44,401 nt of DNA, taken from positions 1-44,401 of the forward strand of contig DAISIK010000027.1 in the NCBI GenBank assembly GCA_036822055.1, in the 5' to 3' direction. Both the position numbers and the translations under genes were made by a program. How positions within the stretch are numbered: the stretch's first letter is position 1; each line of letters begins with the position of its first letter. Positions 43,186-44,401 of this stretch are shown piece after piece. Under the pieces are notes generated by a model. That model did not search any database, was not told the DNA's origin, and saw nothing but the letters and a program-made list of their open reading frames with translations. This DNA comes from DAISIK01 sp036822055. GTDB taxonomy: Bacteria > Verrucomicrobiota > Verrucomicrobiia > Opitutales > Puniceicoccaceae.

Positions 43186-43953
43186 TCAGGGTTGGTTTCG
43201 ATTGTCTGGAGAACTGTCCTCGAGAGATGCGTATTCGACCACGTTGAGAATTTCCATTTTGGTTGAGTCCGGCGATGCCATTCTCAGAAAGATGATTTCG
43301 CGGCGATTCGGGCGATAACGGAGGATGCTTTCGAGCCCCATCTTCCATTGACCGGCCTCGGTTTGGTAGGCGGACTTGAATTCAAGGATTCGCTGGTCTT
43401 TTGACGGGGGCCTGATTTGAACGACTCCCCGAGGTGCCAGCTCATGAAATTCTCCCGAGAGAATTACGGCGAGGGGACGACCACTAAGGTTAAAGACTTT
43501 GTACTCTCCGAAAGGGAAATCGAGAGGGTGATCCTCGAAGGACGCTCCCCGGATGGTGGTCGGCTTCTGCTCGCTGGGGAGAAGCATTACCAAGGGTTGT
43601 TTTTGCCCCTGGGGGATATTGATCGAACCAACCATGCGGAAGCCGGGGAGTTCTTCGGCAAATTTAACGGGTCCGAGAACTGTGTTGCTATAATCCTCCG
43701 GCTTGATCCCGGCGAAGAGTTCGAGCTCCTCAGGACCTGTGTAGCTGACTGGCGAGGATCTCCGGTAGGAATTCAAGTTTTCCAAAGAAAGGAGGTAGTC
43801 GCCACTTCGGGCGTAGAGAGGCTCTGGAAATTCTTTCCAAAGGATGAAGTGGACCTTCTTGTCCCGGTGGACAATTGCCGGTGGTTCCTCAGCAAATAAA
43901 CTGGATGTCGCGACGAAGGCGAAGAGGAGGAGGGAAAGGAGAGCGGACCTCAT
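43186..43953 (-). CDS. Secreted hypothetical protein next to a Verru_Chthon-like cassette gene
   Basis: A 255-residue exported protein with a signal peptide (MRSALLSLLLFAFVATSSLF, cleavage probably before EEPP). No known domain is recognised. The mature part is mixed alpha/beta with PVSYTGPEELELFAGIKPEDY, GSINIPQGQKQPLVMLLPSE and KVFNLSGRPLAVILSGEFHEL, the last resembling beta-strands of a small all-beta fold. The start ATG shares one base with the stop of the preceding gene (TGATG at 43955-43951). I expect it to belong to the same envelope or secretion cassette. A longer frame upstream only shadows that gene. Confidence 0.7.
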   Translation of the reverse strand: MRSALLSLLLFAFVATSSLFAEEPPAIVHRDKKVHFILWKEFPEPLYARSGDYLLSLENLNSYRRSSPVSYTGPEELELFAGIKPEDYSNTVLGPVKFAEELPGFRMVGSINIPQGQKQPLVMLLPSEQKPTTIRGASFEDHPLDFPFGEYKVFNLSGRPLAVILSGEFHELAPRGVVQIRPPSKDQRILEFKSAYQTEAGQWKMGLESILRYRPNRREIIFLRMASPDSTKMEILNVVEYASLEDSSPDNRNQP

Positions 43954-44401
43954 CACAGTTCCTCTTTCTTGAGCCAGCGAAATCCGATGATTTCGAAGCG
44001 GCGTCCAAATTTTTTGTTGGGAAATTCCTGAAGGCGGTCCGGCGAGATTTGGGGCGAATCCAGATCCGGGAGGACATAATCGGGAACCCGCTGGACAATC
44101 GCCTCGCACCAAACACCCCCTTGGGGATCGTTATTGTGATTGCCATAGGCCCGGATGACGAAGGTATCTGATCGGACTGAAAGCTGAGACCCGATGACCG
44201 ATAGCAGATCAGCCTGGGTAAGATCCTGAGCGATTCCGCCCGCACTATTTTTAACGAAGTGGGTTGGTTCCGGGTAATCAATGTAGACTGAATCAGGCTG
44301 GAGGCGCCCGAGTTGGGGCTCTTTGGTTCGCGCGATCATCGGGGGATCGTTGGTGTAGCGGGTGTAGATGGCAGAAATTTCGTCAGTGCTATCGAGCTTA
44401 A
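43953..44401 (-). CDS. C-terminal part of a probable Verru_Chthon cassette protein (partial)
   Basis: The frame is open to the right edge of the window and ends with TGA at 43955-43953, so the protein starts outside the window. About 148 residues are visible. The pattern FVIRAYGN... WCEAIVQRVPDY... NKKFGRRFEIIGFRWLKKEEL resembles the C-terminal ends of large proteins in the Verru_Chthon cassette, a group associated with pseudopilin-like prepilin genes in Verrucomicrobiota. I recall that pattern from memory only, so the assignment is tentative. Its neighbour downstream is the secreted hypothetical protein. Confidence 0.55.
   Translation of the reverse strand, partial: KLDSTDEISAIYTRYTNDPPMIARTKEPQLGRLQPDSVYIDYPEPTHFVKNSAGGIAQDLTQADLLSVIGSQLSVRSDTFVIRAYGNHNNDPQGGVWCEAIVQRVPDYVLPDLDSPQISPDRLQEFPNKKFGRRFEIIGFRWLKKEEL

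Overview
This is a chromosomal segment of about 57% G+C (estimated by eye) from a Gram-negative bacterium, most likely a member of the Verrucomicrobiota (Opitutae-like). Pointers are a PEP-CTERM sorting signal, a right-edge fragment resembling the Verru_Chthon cassette family, a mix of Gram-negative lipid genes (kdsC, lipA/lipB, pgpA) and a cluster of secreted carbohydrate-active proteins. The lineage call is an inference from gene content; no rRNA, tRNA or CRISPR array was seen.

Layout. 1-1700: the tail of an unknown gene, a toxin-antitoxin pair (476-1077) and, 33 bp behind it, the relic of a group II intron that has lost most of its reverse transcriptase. 1779-5057: avtA (minus), rarA and arfB (plus). 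5090-13201: one tightly packed minus-strand unit encoding a Yej-type oligopeptide ABC transporter (two permeases, lipoprotein binding protein, fused double ATPase) followed without a gap by lipB and lipA. 13432-14163: an unrecognised secreted proline-rich protein with a strong terminator, then about 700 bp of apparently non-coding, decayed sequence. 15038-17903: coaD, pgpA and a polytopic membrane protein (minus). 18118-20418: an NSS-family sodium symporter with an overlapping 49-residue single-span small subunit, and a DUF423 protein. 20464-21884: yceI and an M14-like deacylase/carboxypeptidase (minus). 22022-29095: acs, then a housekeeping run kdsC-ribH-nusB-ftsY-aroB and a START-domain/epimerase fusion. 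29128-31551: an HU-family protein, hisS and a pseudouridine synthase (minus). 31629-33970: a strongly modified ClpX-like ATPase and ubiE/menG. 34075-42052: a carbohydrate-degradation neighbourhood (tandem pectate-lyase-3 protein, SMP-30 lactonase, SGNH esterase, two TIM-barrel glycosidase-like proteins). 42331-43049: a frameshifted PEP-CTERM protein under a palindromic operator candidate. 43186-44401: a secreted hypothetical protein and the C-terminal end of a probable Verru_Chthon cassette protein.

Genes often overlap by 1-8 bases (ATGA, GTGA, TGATG junctions), so translational coupling is the rule here and it fixes several start codons: lipB, lipA, the binding protein, yejE, the M14 protein, nusB, the pseudouridine synthase and ubiE.

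The most unusual object is the ClpX-like ATPase at 31629-33263. It keeps the Walker motifs, the GYVG pore loop and a GF-containing counterpart of the ClpP-docking loop. It lacks the N-terminal zinc domain, carries a methionine-rich insert where ClpX has its RKH loop, and appears to carry a second, degenerate copy of the C-terminal lid domain.
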